Shown: one piece after another, positions 7,714-14,675 of the stretch
Layout: every line of letters begins with the position of its first letter
Position numbering within the stretch: the first letter of the stretch is position 1
DNA from: Acidobacteriota bacterium
GTDB lineage: Bacteria > Acidobacteriota > Thermoanaerobaculia > Multivoradales > Multivoraceae
Length of the DNA stretch: 64,000 nucleotides
Direction of reading: 5' to 3'
Assembly: GCA_003388555.1 (NCBI GenBank)
Contig: QQVD01000039.1
Coordinates: 1 to 64,000, forward strand
The notes under the pieces: model-generated
Database searches by the model: none
Told to the model about the DNA's origin: nothing
What the model saw: the letters and a program-made list of their open reading frames with translations, nothing else
Position numbers and translations under genes: made by a program

Positions 7714-9356
7714 GGCGCACCGCGCCGGGCCGGCTGGGGCAGGTGGGCGTGGCCGGGCTGCTCCTCGGCACGCTCGCCGCCCTGACGACGAGTTCGGCGA
7801 CGGCCCAGCGCTCCGAGGAGCCACCGCCGCGACGCCTGGTGGTCGGCTCCAAGAACTTCGCCGAGAACCGGCTCCTCGCCGAGATGTTCGCCCAGCTCGT
7901 CGAGGAGCACACCTCGATCGAGGTCGAGCGAAGGCTCGGGCTCGCCGGAACCGACTTCTGTCTCCAGGCGCTGCGCAGCGGAGCGATCGACCTCTATCCG
8001 GAATACACCGGCACCGGTTGGGTCTCGATCCTCGACCAGCAGCCACTGAGCGGCTCCACGGCGACGCTGGTCGCCGTGCGGCGGGCCTTCCGCGAACGCT
8101 GGGACCTGTGGTGGCTGGCGCCGCTCGGCTTCGAGAACGCCTACGAGCTGGCGGTGCCGCGCTCACTGGCGCAGGAGCACGGGATCGAGACGATCTCCGA
8201 CCTCGTACCGCTGTCGCCACGCCTGCGAGGCGGCTTCGGGCCCGAGTTCCAGCAGCGCCCCGACGGTCTGCCCGGCCTGCGCGCCACCTACGGGCTCGAG
8301 CTCGGCTCGGTGCAGACCTTTCTCGAAACGCCGAAGTACCAGGCTGCGGCGGCCGGAGCCCTGGACGTACTGGACGTCTACACCACCGACGGAAGGCTGT
8401 TGACTCACGATCTGCTGATCCTGCACGACGACCTCGGCTTCTTCCCCCCGTACGCCGCGGCACCACTGGTGCGCGGCGACGTGCTGCGGCGCATGCCCCA
8501 GCTGGGGGCGCTGCTCGGCCTGCTCGGCGGCGCGCTCGACGGCGAGCACATGCGCACGCTCAACCTCGAGCTGCAGGAGGAGAAGCAGGCCGTCTCGAAG
8601 GTCGCCCGCGACGCACTGCTGGAGCTCGGCCTGATCGCCGCGCCCGAGCCGGACCTGGCCACCGGTCTCGGCCGCACCGCGACGCCCGACGAACGCCTCA
8701 CTTTCGCTCGCTTCTTGTTCGACGAGCGAGTCTCGATCGCCCGCTGGACGGCAGAGCACCTCTGGCTGTCGGGGATCGCGTTGCTGCTCGGTATCGGCGT
8801 CGCCCTGCCGCTGGCGCTCGGCCTCGAGCGACTGCCGCGACGCTCGGCCGAGTCGGCGCTGCGTGCCCTGGCCACCAGTCAGACGGTCCCTTCACTGGCT
8901 CTGCTCGGGTTCCTCATCCCACTGCTCGGAGTCGGATCCCTGCCGGCGATCGTGGCGCTCTGGCTCTACTCCCTCTTCCCAATCGTTCGCGCCGCCTACT
9001 CGGGACTACGCGACGCCGACCCGGCGGCGGTCGAATCGGCGACCGCGCTGGGGATGACTGCGAGCCAGGTGCTGGTCCGCGTGCGCATGCCGCTGGCGGC
9101 GTCTTCGATCATGGCCGGCGTGCGCACCGCCGCCGTGATCAGCATCGGCACCGCGACCCTGGCGGCCTTCATCGGCGCCGGCGGACTCGGCGAGCCGATC
9201 ATCGCGGGGCTGCAACTGGTCGACACCCGACGTATCCTCTCGGGTGCGATCCCGGCCGCCCTGCTGGCGATCGCGGTCGACCTGCTGCTGGGCGTGGTCG
9301 AGCGGCGGCTCGCCCCGCCGGCGCAGCGGGCGCCGGCCGGAGGTGCGCAGCGTTGA
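7710..9356 (+). CDS. Fused substrate-binding protein and permease of a quaternary-amine ABC importer
   Basis: 548 residues. A hydrophobic N-terminal segment (about 12-33, with an AxA-like site) is followed by an OpuC/ProX-type binding domain (about 42-315: VVGSKNFAE, ALRSGAIDLYPEYTGTGW, FENAYELAVP, LDVYTTDG, FFPPYAAAPLVR). A five-to-six-helix permease domain follows (about 345-535) with the EAA-loop ESATALGM--VLVRVRMPLA that docks on the ATPase. In EgtU and OpuFB/BilEB-type fusions the permease comes first and the binding domain last; here the order is reversed. The binding domain would face the periplasm, tethered through the linker at about 315-345. Partner ATPase overlaps upstream. Substrate is inferred to be a trimethylammonium compound. 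Confidence 0.9.
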   Translation: MRRTAPGRLGQVGVAGLLLGTLAALTTSSATAQRSEEPPPRRLVVGSKNFAENRLLAEMFAQLVEEHTSIEVERRLGLAGTDFCLQALRSGAIDLYPEYTGTGWVSILDQQPLSGSTATLVAVRRAFRERWDLWWLAPLGFENAYELAVPRSLAQEHGIETISDLVPLSPRLRGGFGPEFQQRPDGLPGLRATYGLELGSVQTFLETPKYQAAAAGALDVLDVYTTDGRLLTHDLLILHDDLGFFPPYAAAPLVRGDVLRRMPQLGALLGLLGGALDGEHMRTLNLELQEEKQAVSKVARDALLELGLIAAPEPDLATGLGRTATPDERLTFARFLFDERVSIARWTAEHLWLSGIALLLGIGVALPLALGLERLPRRSAESALRALATSQTVPSLALLGFLIPLLGVGSLPAIVALWLYSLFPIVRAAYSGLRDADPAAVESATALGMTASQVLVRVRMPLAASSIMAGVRTAAVISIGTATLAAFIGAGGLGEPIIAGLQLVDTRRILSGAIPAALLAIAVDLLLGVVERRLAPPAQRAPAGGAQR

Positions 9357-9642
9357 CGTCGCGGTCGGGATGCCGAGATCGACCGGCCGAGCGTGGCCGT
9401 GCGGCCAAGGCTCAGCCGGTCGTCACCACGGGCCCGCGGAGCGGCGGAGCTCCTCCCCGGAGCCTTCAGGCCGCCTTCGTCCGAACCGCCCCTGGCGCAG
9501 ATCTGCCAGTCGGGCCGAACCAGGTGACCCCCACTTCGCGTCCGAGGGTCGGGCTCGACCGGCGAGCGGAGATCATCCGCATCGAGGCGCCCGGCGAACC
9601 GCTCCGCGAGCCATGAGACCCTCCACCCTCGATCCCCGCCCC

Positions 9643-10626
9643 ATGAACGACTCCCCGGTACGCCTCGACCTCCACATCGACCCGGACGCACCGCGGCGCG
9701 AGCTCGAACAGCTGCGCCATGGCCTGCTGCAGGAGCCGCCGCGGGTGTCGTCACGCTACTTCTACGACGCGCACGGCTCCGAGCTCTTCGAGCGCATCAC
9801 CGAGCTCGAGGTGTACTACCAGACGCGCACCGAGAGGCGCCTGCTCCAGCGCCACGCCGGCTCCATCGTCGAGCGGACCGGCGCCAGCCAGCTCATCGAG
9901 CTCGGCTCCGGCGCCGCCACCAAGACCCGGGTGCTGCTCGACGCGATGCGCGACCAGGGTTCTCTGCACCGCTACGTGCCCCTCGACGTCAGCGAGTCGA
10001 TGGTGCGCCGGACCGCCGAAGAGCTGGTCGCGGAGTACCCTGGGCTCGAGGTGCACGGGATCGTCGGCAACTTCCTCGAGCACCTCGGTGAGCTTCCCAC
10101 CGACGGTCGCAGCCTCGCCGTCTTCCTCGGCGGGACGATCGGAAACCTGCGACCGGAGGACGAGGCGGTGGAGTTTCTCACTGCTCTCGGCAGCGAGCTC
10201 GGAGCAGGCGGCTGGCTGCTGCTCGGAACCGACCTGATCAAGGACGCCGAGACGCTGCACCGCGCGTACAACGACCCCCAAGGGGTGACCGCGGCATTCA
10301 ACCTGAACCTGCTGACGGTGCTCAATCGACGCTTCGGGGCGGACTTCGACCTCAGCCAGTGGAGCCACCGCGCCGTCTGGTCGAGCGAGGCGCAGCGGAT
10401 CGAGATGCACCTGGTGGCGTCCCGGCCATTGGAGGTGTTCGTCGCAGCCCTGGATCTGCGAATCCGCTTCGCCGAGGGCGACCATCTGCTCACCGAGATC
10501 TCGACCAAGTTCGATCGCCCGAAGGTCGACCGGCTGCTGGAGAGCAGCTGCTTCGAGATCGATCAGTGGTACACCGACGAACGGGATCTCTTCGGCCTCG
10601 CCCTGGCTCGCTGCGTTGCGCGGTAG
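9643..10626 (+). CDS. egtD: L-histidine N-alpha-methyltransferase EgtD
   Basis: 327-residue SAM-dependent enzyme making hercynine (N,N,N-trimethylhistidine), the first step of ergothioneine synthesis. It follows mycobacterial EgtD along its length: RYFYDAHGSELFERIT, YYQTRTE, the SAM motif LIELGSGAATKTR, FLGGTIGNL with Asn168, LLGTDLIKD, and LTEISTKF with Glu285 and Ser287, which match the histidine-binding Asn/Glu/Ser of the mycobacterial enzyme. I chose ATG 9643 for family length (321 in M. smegmatis); ATG 9613, ten codons upstream, is equally possible, and neither has a strong ribosome site. egtB (sulfoxide synthase) is not in the window. The 256 bp between the transporter and this gene hold no gene. 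Confidence 0.93.
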   Translation: MNDSPVRLDLHIDPDAPRRELEQLRHGLLQEPPRVSSRYFYDAHGSELFERITELEVYYQTRTERRLLQRHAGSIVERTGASQLIELGSGAATKTRVLLDAMRDQGSLHRYVPLDVSESMVRRTAEELVAEYPGLEVHGIVGNFLEHLGELPTDGRSLAVFLGGTIGNLRPEDEAVEFLTALGSELGAGGWLLLGTDLIKDAETLHRAYNDPQGVTAAFNLNLLTVLNRRFGADFDLSQWSHRAVWSSEAQRIEMHLVASRPLEVFVAALDLRIRFAEGDHLLTEISTKFDRPKVDRLLESSCFEIDQWYTDERDLFGLALARCVAR

Positions 10627-10727
10627 CGCCTCCGCTGGCGCGACGCGCGGCCCCGGATCACCTGGCGGGGCACGAACCGCCCTGGCGCTCCGCGGACCGC
10701 GAGGCCCTCACGCTGCACTCGGCGGGG

Positions 10728-11159
10728 TCAGGAGCTGCCACCGCCGGGCACGGTGTCGCCGCCGTCTCCGGGGTCCTTGGCGCGGGAGGCGAGCAGCCAG
10801 AGCTCGGCTTCTCGACGGTTCCTGAACAGTCGGCTCTCGTAGGCCAGCATCTCCTCGGCGTACGACAGCCAGACCCGGCCGAGCCCGTAGTCGAGATCCG
10901 CGATCAACACCACCGCCAGGCGCCCCCCGGCGAGCACCCGGTTGAGCAAGGTGCAGTAGTCGGCGACCGCGCGGATGCCTTCGTGCGGCACGCCGCCGAC
11001 CGATGCCCTGGAGTGGTCGACGAGGACACGCGTGGCGTCGGTCTGTGCGCACAGGTCGCGCGTCTTGCCGATCATCTCGAAGAAGGCGTCGGCGTCGAGA
11101 TCGCCCCGCGTGACGACCTCCACCAGATCCTGCGCCGGCAGGTGCGAGAGGGTGTACAT
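10728..11159 (-). CDS. Small protein of unknown function, possibly SpoIIAA/STAS-like
   Basis: 143 residues. The alternating beta/alpha pattern (HLPAQDLVEVVTRGDLDADAF at the N-terminus, RVLVDHSRA, LAVVLIAD) with a central D-H-S-R element recalls SpoIIAA-like/STAS proteins, but the match is weak and I would not name a partner. A Gly/Ser-rich tail follows residue 125. No clear Shine-Dalgarno precedes ATG 11159. It is convergent with egtD and lies 121 bp downstream of the TetR gene stop on the same strand. Confidence 0.6.
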   Translation of the reverse strand: MYTLSHLPAQDLVEVVTRGDLDADAFFEMIGKTRDLCAQTDATRVLVDHSRASVGGVPHEGIRAVADYCTLLNRVLAGGRLAVVLIADLDYGLGRVWLSYAEEMLAYESRLFRNRREAELWLLASRAKDPGDGGDTVPGGGSS

Positions 11160-11280
11160 CCCCGGTGGGAGTGTGGCACGGCCGGGACTGCGGCGGGAGA
11201 GGGACGTGGCGGTTGGCGCAGCCCGAGTCGGGACGCAGCCCGAGTGCGAGCCCGCGCGACGCGCCGCTCGGGAAATCTCC

Positions 11281-11883
11281 TCAGCGCTCGGGAGCGAGCA
11301 GTGCGCCGAGCACCCGGCGCAGGTCGTCGGCGACCTCGGGATCCAGGGGACCGCGGGTCAACAGCGGATTGCTGAAGCCCTGCAGGACGACGAGCAGCGA
11401 CCGGGCCCGCAGATCGGCGGCGCCCCGGCGCACGACCCCCGCCCGCTGGCCGAGCTCGATCTGGTGAGCGAAGTGTTCCAGGCAGCGCGCCTCGTGTCGC
11501 CGGTACACCTCGCGGATGCGGCGATTGCGCGGCAGGCTGGCCAACGCCGCGCGCAGCACGACGCTCTCGGTCTGGAACACCGCGTGGGTCTCGCGCAGGA
11601 GCTGATCCAGCACGGCGGCCAGGCCGCTCTCGAGCAGCCTCTCGACGTGGAACAGCCTCTCGCCCACTCCGACGATGCGCTCGAGGGCGATGTCGACGGC
11701 CGCCGCCAGGGCGTCGTCGTGCGTGGCGAAGTGCGCGTAGAAGGTGGCGGGCGAGACGCCCGCGGCGCCGGTGATCGCGCCGACATCGACAGCGCCGGTA
11801 CGGGCGACCTGATCGTGCGCGGCGCTCGCCAGCTCCGAGCGGGTGCGCCGGGAACGGCGGGTGAGTGGACGGGCGACCGCCAT
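11281..11883 (-). CDS. TetR-family transcriptional regulator
   Basis: 200 residues. The N-terminal helix-turn-helix spans about 14-60 (RSELASAAHDQVARTG, then VGAITGAAGVSPATFYAHFATHDDAL), with the conserved TFYxHF recognition end. The helical C-terminal half is the ligand/dimer domain. It is divergent from the flavoprotein gene at 11966 across 82 bp that contain inverted repeats, the usual arrangement for a repressor that controls itself and the divergent enzyme. Inducer unknown. Confidence 0.88.
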   Translation of the reverse strand: MAVARPLTRRSRRTRSELASAAHDQVARTGAVDVGAITGAAGVSPATFYAHFATHDDALAAAVDIALERIVGVGERLFHVERLLESGLAAVLDQLLRETHAVFQTESVVLRAALASLPRNRRIREVYRRHEARCLEHFAHQIELGQRAGVVRRGAADLRARSLLVVLQGFSNPLLTRGPLDPEVADDLRRVLGALLAPER

Positions 11884-11890
11884 GATCGAT

Positions 11891-11915
11891 CAGTCTACAG
11901 ACATGCCGCAGACTG
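11891..11915. promoter_or_regulatory. Candidate TetR operator between divergent genes
   Basis: CAGTCT at 11891-11896 and AGACTG at 11910-11915 form an inverted repeat with a 13-base spacer. A smaller nested repeat GTCT-AC-AGAC sits at 11893-11902. The region just right of it (11940-11965) is AT-richer than its surroundings and carries possible -10 hexamers such as CATAGT. The placement between a TetR gene and a divergent flavoprotein supports an operator role; the exact boundaries are uncertain. Confidence 0.4.
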
Positions 11916-11965
11916 AATCACCACTCTTGATGTGGGGCCTATATTCATAGTGATACTCTGGTTTC

Positions 11966-13117
11966 GTGAATGCCACCCTCGAACAGGTCCGCACGCTCGG
12001 ACCGAGCATCGCGGCGCGGGGCGAAGAGATCGAGCGCTGCGGAACCCTGCCCCGTGACCTCGTCGAGGAGCTCCTCGCGACGCAGGCCTTCCGTCAGTTC
12101 GTACCGTCCGAGCTCGACGGACCCGGAGCGACGGCCTGGCAGTGCCTCGAGGTCATCGAGGAGCTGGCCTACCACGACGGCTCGACGGGCTGGTGCGTGG
12201 CGATCGCCTGCACCGGATCCCTGCTGGCGTCGTTCCTCGGCGAGCCCTGGGCCGAACGCATCTTCGCCGACCGACGATCGATCACCGGCGGCTTCGCACA
12301 ACCCGTCGGCCGGGCGATCGCGGTCGACGGCGGTCTCAGGGTCTCCGGACGTTGGCAGTGGGGCTCGGGAACCCGTCACTGCACCTGGATCGGCGGCGGC
12401 TGCCGTCTGGTCGGCCCCGACGGTCGGCCCGCCCCCCGGGCCGACGGCCTGACCTTCCCGTTCGTGTTCTTCGAGCCCGACGACGTGCACCTCTTCGACA
12501 ACTGGCAGGTCAGCGGTCTCTGCGGTACCGGATCGGTCGACTACTCGGTCGACGCAGCCTTCGTCCCCGAGGGGCGCTGGGTGCAGCTCGCGATCGATCC
12601 ACCGCGCCTCGACACCACCGTGAGCCGCTTCTCCTTCTTCGGCCTGCTCGCTTTGTGCATCGCCGCGACGTCGGTCGGCATCGCGCGGCGTGCGATCGAC
12701 GAGCTGATCACCCTCGCCGCCGACAAGCGACCGCAGGGCAGCTCACGCAGTCTGCGCGAGCGCTCCTCGATCCAGGCGGACACAGCGATCGCCGAGGCGG
12801 AGCTGCGCTCGATGTGGCTGTTCGTACGCGACACCGTCGAGGACGCGTGGCGGACCGCGCTCGCCGGAGAGCCGCAGGGCGACGAGCAGCGACGCTCGCT
12901 GCGTCTCTCCGCCACCCACGCCACCCAGACCGCCGCCGGGATCACCGAACGGATGTACAAGGCGGCCGGCGGCGCCGCCGTCTACCGATCCAGCCCCCTG
13001 CAGCGCTGCTTCCGCGACGCCTTCGTGGCGACGCAGCACGCGATGATCGCGCCGCGCACCTACGAGATCGCCGGCCGCATGCGGCTCGGCCTAGACACCG
13101 ACACCCGCATGCTCTGA
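11966..13117 (+). CDS. Acyl-CoA-dehydrogenase-fold flavoprotein (HsaA/DszC-like monooxygenase or dehydrogenase)
   Basis: 383 residues with an acyl-CoA dehydrogenase architecture: helical N-terminal domain, beta middle domain (SGRWQWGSGTRHCTWIGGG) and helical C-terminal domain (YKAAGGAAVYRSSPLQRCFRDAFVATQHAM). The GSTGWCVAIACTG and SPLQRCFRD--A--QH patterns are those of two-component, reduced-flavin monooxygenases (HsaA, HpaB and DszC relatives) rather than beta-oxidation enzymes, which carry a catalytic Glu. No reductase partner is adjacent. GTG 11966 is the start of the frame and lies just after an AT-rich stretch. Expression is probably controlled by the divergent TetR gene. Substrate unknown. 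Confidence 0.85.
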   Translation: MNATLEQVRTLGPSIAARGEEIERCGTLPRDLVEELLATQAFRQFVPSELDGPGATAWQCLEVIEELAYHDGSTGWCVAIACTGSLLASFLGEPWAERIFADRRSITGGFAQPVGRAIAVDGGLRVSGRWQWGSGTRHCTWIGGGCRLVGPDGRPAPRADGLTFPFVFFEPDDVHLFDNWQVSGLCGTGSVDYSVDAAFVPEGRWVQLAIDPPRLDTTVSRFSFFGLLALCIAATSVGIARRAIDELITLAADKRPQGSSRSLRERSSIQADTAIAEAELRSMWLFVRDTVEDAWRTALAGEPQGDEQRRSLRLSATHATQTAAGITERMYKAAGGAAVYRSSPLQRCFRDAFVATQHAMIAPRTYEIAGRMRLGLDTDTRML

Positions 13118-13122
13118 CGCTC

Positions 13123-13280
13123 GGCCTTGCTGGCGAAGCCAGAAGGCCGCCGCTCAGCCGCGGTCCGACTCAGGCGATGGCTGGCCTCGCCTGAGCGGAG
13201 CGCGCTCTAAACGCACGGTCTCCCGTGCGAAGCCGGGAGACCGCCGCTTGACGGTGAACCGCTGCGAGCGGTTCACCGTC
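13123..13280. repeat. Four consecutive hairpins between convergent genes (bidirectional terminator region)
   Basis: Inverted repeats occupy almost the whole gap: 13123-13148 (GGCCTT-g-CTGGC, loop GAA), 13169-13195 (CTCAGGCGA arms), 13217-13242 (GGTCTCCCG arms) and 13250-13280 (14-bp arms, loop GCG). The last covers the lexA stop codon. The first and third are both 26 bases long, share GCGAAGCC around the loop and are followed by GCCGCCGCT, while their arm bases differ in a pair-preserving way, so they look like copies of one palindromic element. None has a long T-run. They should stop or stabilise transcripts from both sides. Confidence 0.72.
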
Positions 13281-13920
13281 AAAACTTGCGCATGAGCCCC
13301 ACGACGACCCCTTGGATCTGCAGCGTCTCGGCATCGACCCAGATCGGCTCCATCAACTGGTTGGCCGGCTGCAGCCGGACCTTGCGCCCTTCGGGGTAGA
13401 AACGCTTCAACGTCGCCTCGCCGTCGACCAGCGCCACAACCATCTGACCGCGATCCGCCTTGTCGCGCTGGCGCACGATCACGTAGTCGCCATCGTGGAT
13501 GCCCTCCTCGATCATCGACTGGCCGGCCACTCGCAGTACGTAGTGATCGTCCGCGCCGCCACCGAGCAGGTGGGCCGGCACCGGCAGGCGCTCGTCGCCG
13601 CGGATGGCCTCGATCGGCCGCCCCGCCGCGATGCGTCCCAGGAACGGCAGGTGCGGCAGCTCTTCGGTGCCTTCGCTCGGCACGCGACGGATGCCGCGGC
13701 GGCGGTAGCGCTCGCGCTCGAGGACCCCCTTCTCGCGCAGCAGACGCAGGTGCTTGTGCACCGTGCCGTAGGAGGAGAAACCGAAGCGGTCGCAGATCTC
13801 CCGATGGGTCGGAGAGATGCCCTCGCGGCGCCGAAACTCCTCGATGAAGTCGAGGATCTGCTTCTGGCGCCGGGTGAGCGAGACGGAAGGCGGTAGGGTG
13901 GGCTCGAGTGCGCTGCTCAT
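13279..13920 (-). CDS. lexA: SOS-response repressor LexA
   Basis: 213 residues, a normal LexA size. Winged helix-turn-helix at about 16-75 (TRRQKQILDFI, SPTHREICDRFGFSSYGTVHKHLRLLREKG). The self-cleavage site is Ala99-Gly100 in GRIAAGRPIEA. The catalytic dyad is Ser135 (GQSMIEEGI) and Lys172 (GEATLKRF). RecA-stimulated autocleavage would relieve repression of DNA-damage genes. ATG 13920 gives the family N-terminus and lies only 11 bases from a good -10 box, so the message may be nearly leaderless. The stop codon is inside a long hairpin. Confidence 0.95.
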   Translation of the reverse strand: MSSALEPTLPPSVSLTRRQKQILDFIEEFRRREGISPTHREICDRFGFSSYGTVHKHLRLLREKGVLERERYRRRGIRRVPSEGTEELPHLPFLGRIAAGRPIEAIRGDERLPVPAHLLGGGADDHYVLRVAGQSMIEEGIHDGDYVIVRQRDKADRGQMVVALVDGEATLKRFYPEGRKVRLQPANQLMEPIWVDAETLQIQGVVVGLMRKF

Positions 13921-13931
13921 CTCGACCAGGG

Positions 13932-13960
13932 ATTCTAGGGCGTAAACCAGACGCAAACAA
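13932..13960 (-). promoter_or_regulatory. Promoter of lexA with candidate LexA box
   Basis: Read on the minus strand: -35 TTGTTT (13960-13955), a 17-base spacer, then -10 TAGAAT (13937-13932). Within this, 13958-13944 reads GTTT-N7-GTTT, a direct repeat with the same spacing as the GTTC-N7-GTTC LexA box of alphaproteobacteria. Repressor bound there would cover the promoter, as expected for autoregulation. The predicted start of transcription is about five bases before the ATG. The promoter match is good; the operator call is inference. Confidence 0.55.
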
Positions 13961-14055
13961 GTCGCCGCGACAGGCAGGCCACCCGACAGGGCCCGCCGGC
14001 CGCCGAGTCTGCAACCCCCCGGCGCGGCCGTTGGGCCGCCGCAACGAGCTGCTCG

Positions 14056-14106
14056 ACGCAACCGTCAAGACCCTCCGGCCCCACGCAACCGTCAAGACCC
14101 TCCGGC
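14056..14106 (+). repeat. 24-bp perfect direct repeat upstream of the dehydratase gene
   Basis: The same 24 bases, beginning ACGCAACCGTCAAG and ending CCTCCGGC, are present at 14056-14079 and 14083-14106, separated by three bases (27-base period). They lie between lexA and the dehydratase start at 14118, where promoter elements for the latter would be expected, so they could be paired regulator sites. CAACCGTCAAG also resembles the reverse complement of the stem near 13250 in part (GACGGT). Confidence 0.75.
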
Positions 14107-14117
14107 GGGACCCATCG

Positions 14118-14621
14118 ATGTCCGACGATGCCGTCACAACCCATCTCACAACCCATCTCACAACCCAGCGCGCTCGTGATCCGCTGATCGGAACCCGACT
14201 GCCCCACGCCGATCCGGCGCTCTACGTGGAGGAGGTCGTCGAGCGCACGTCCCAGCGCCTGGTGTGCCGCGGCCGGCTGCCTCGGGCGATGGCGGCGACC
14301 GGCGCAGCCGGGACCACGGCCCTGCTGGCGCTCGAGCTCGCCGCCCAGGCCTCGGCTCTGTGGGAGGAGGAGCGCGACGGCGAGAGCCGTCCCGAGACGG
14401 CGCTGCTGGTGTCGATCCGCCGCGCCGAGCTGTGCGAGCTGGTCCCGGTGGCGACTCCCCTGCTGGTCGAGCTGACCCCTCAGGGGGGAGCCGGAGGCCT
14501 GCGCAAGTTCGCCTGCACGGTGCGGCTGGAGGGCGACGACCAGCGCACCCTGGCGCGCGCCGACCTGGCCACCTTCTCGCACCCGGCGACCACGGACCGA
14601 GCGGTCGATCCGAAGTCGTGA
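14118..14621 (+). CDS. ApeP-like 3-hydroxyacyl-ACP dehydratase
   Basis: 167 residues of hot-dog fold. The IGTRLPHADPALYVEEVVE segment is the FabZ/ApeP N-terminal signature with the catalytic-type His, and LLALELAAQASALW supplies the acidic residue on the central helix. The GHFPxxPVMPG loop of true FabZ is missing, as in ApeP-type dehydratases of aryl-polyene systems. Likely role: dehydration step of polyene chain elongation. ATG 14118 is followed by a short in-frame tandem repeat giving TTHLTTHLTT (bases 14135-14167, a 12-mer CACAACCCATCT repeated about 2.75 times), so length variation at the N-terminus is possible. The halogenase-like gene follows after 54 bp on the same strand. Confidence 0.75.
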   Translation: MSDDAVTTHLTTHLTTQRARDPLIGTRLPHADPALYVEEVVERTSQRLVCRGRLPRAMAATGAAGTTALLALELAAQASALWEEERDGESRPETALLVSIRRAELCELVPVATPLLVELTPQGGAGGLRKFACTVRLEGDDQRTLARADLATFSHPATTDRAVDPKS

Positions 14622-14675
14622 CCAGGAGCCGAGCGCCCCGTCTGGCTGTAGAGTTCGACCCCGAGGCGCCACCTG

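Noticed and set aside
5421-8466. Long overlapping frames on both strands (761 and 1013 codons)
   Set aside because: They run antisense to or out of frame with the symporter, the ABC ATPase and the fusion protein, whose motifs are complete; the translated products are Arg/Ala/Pro-rich without family motifs.
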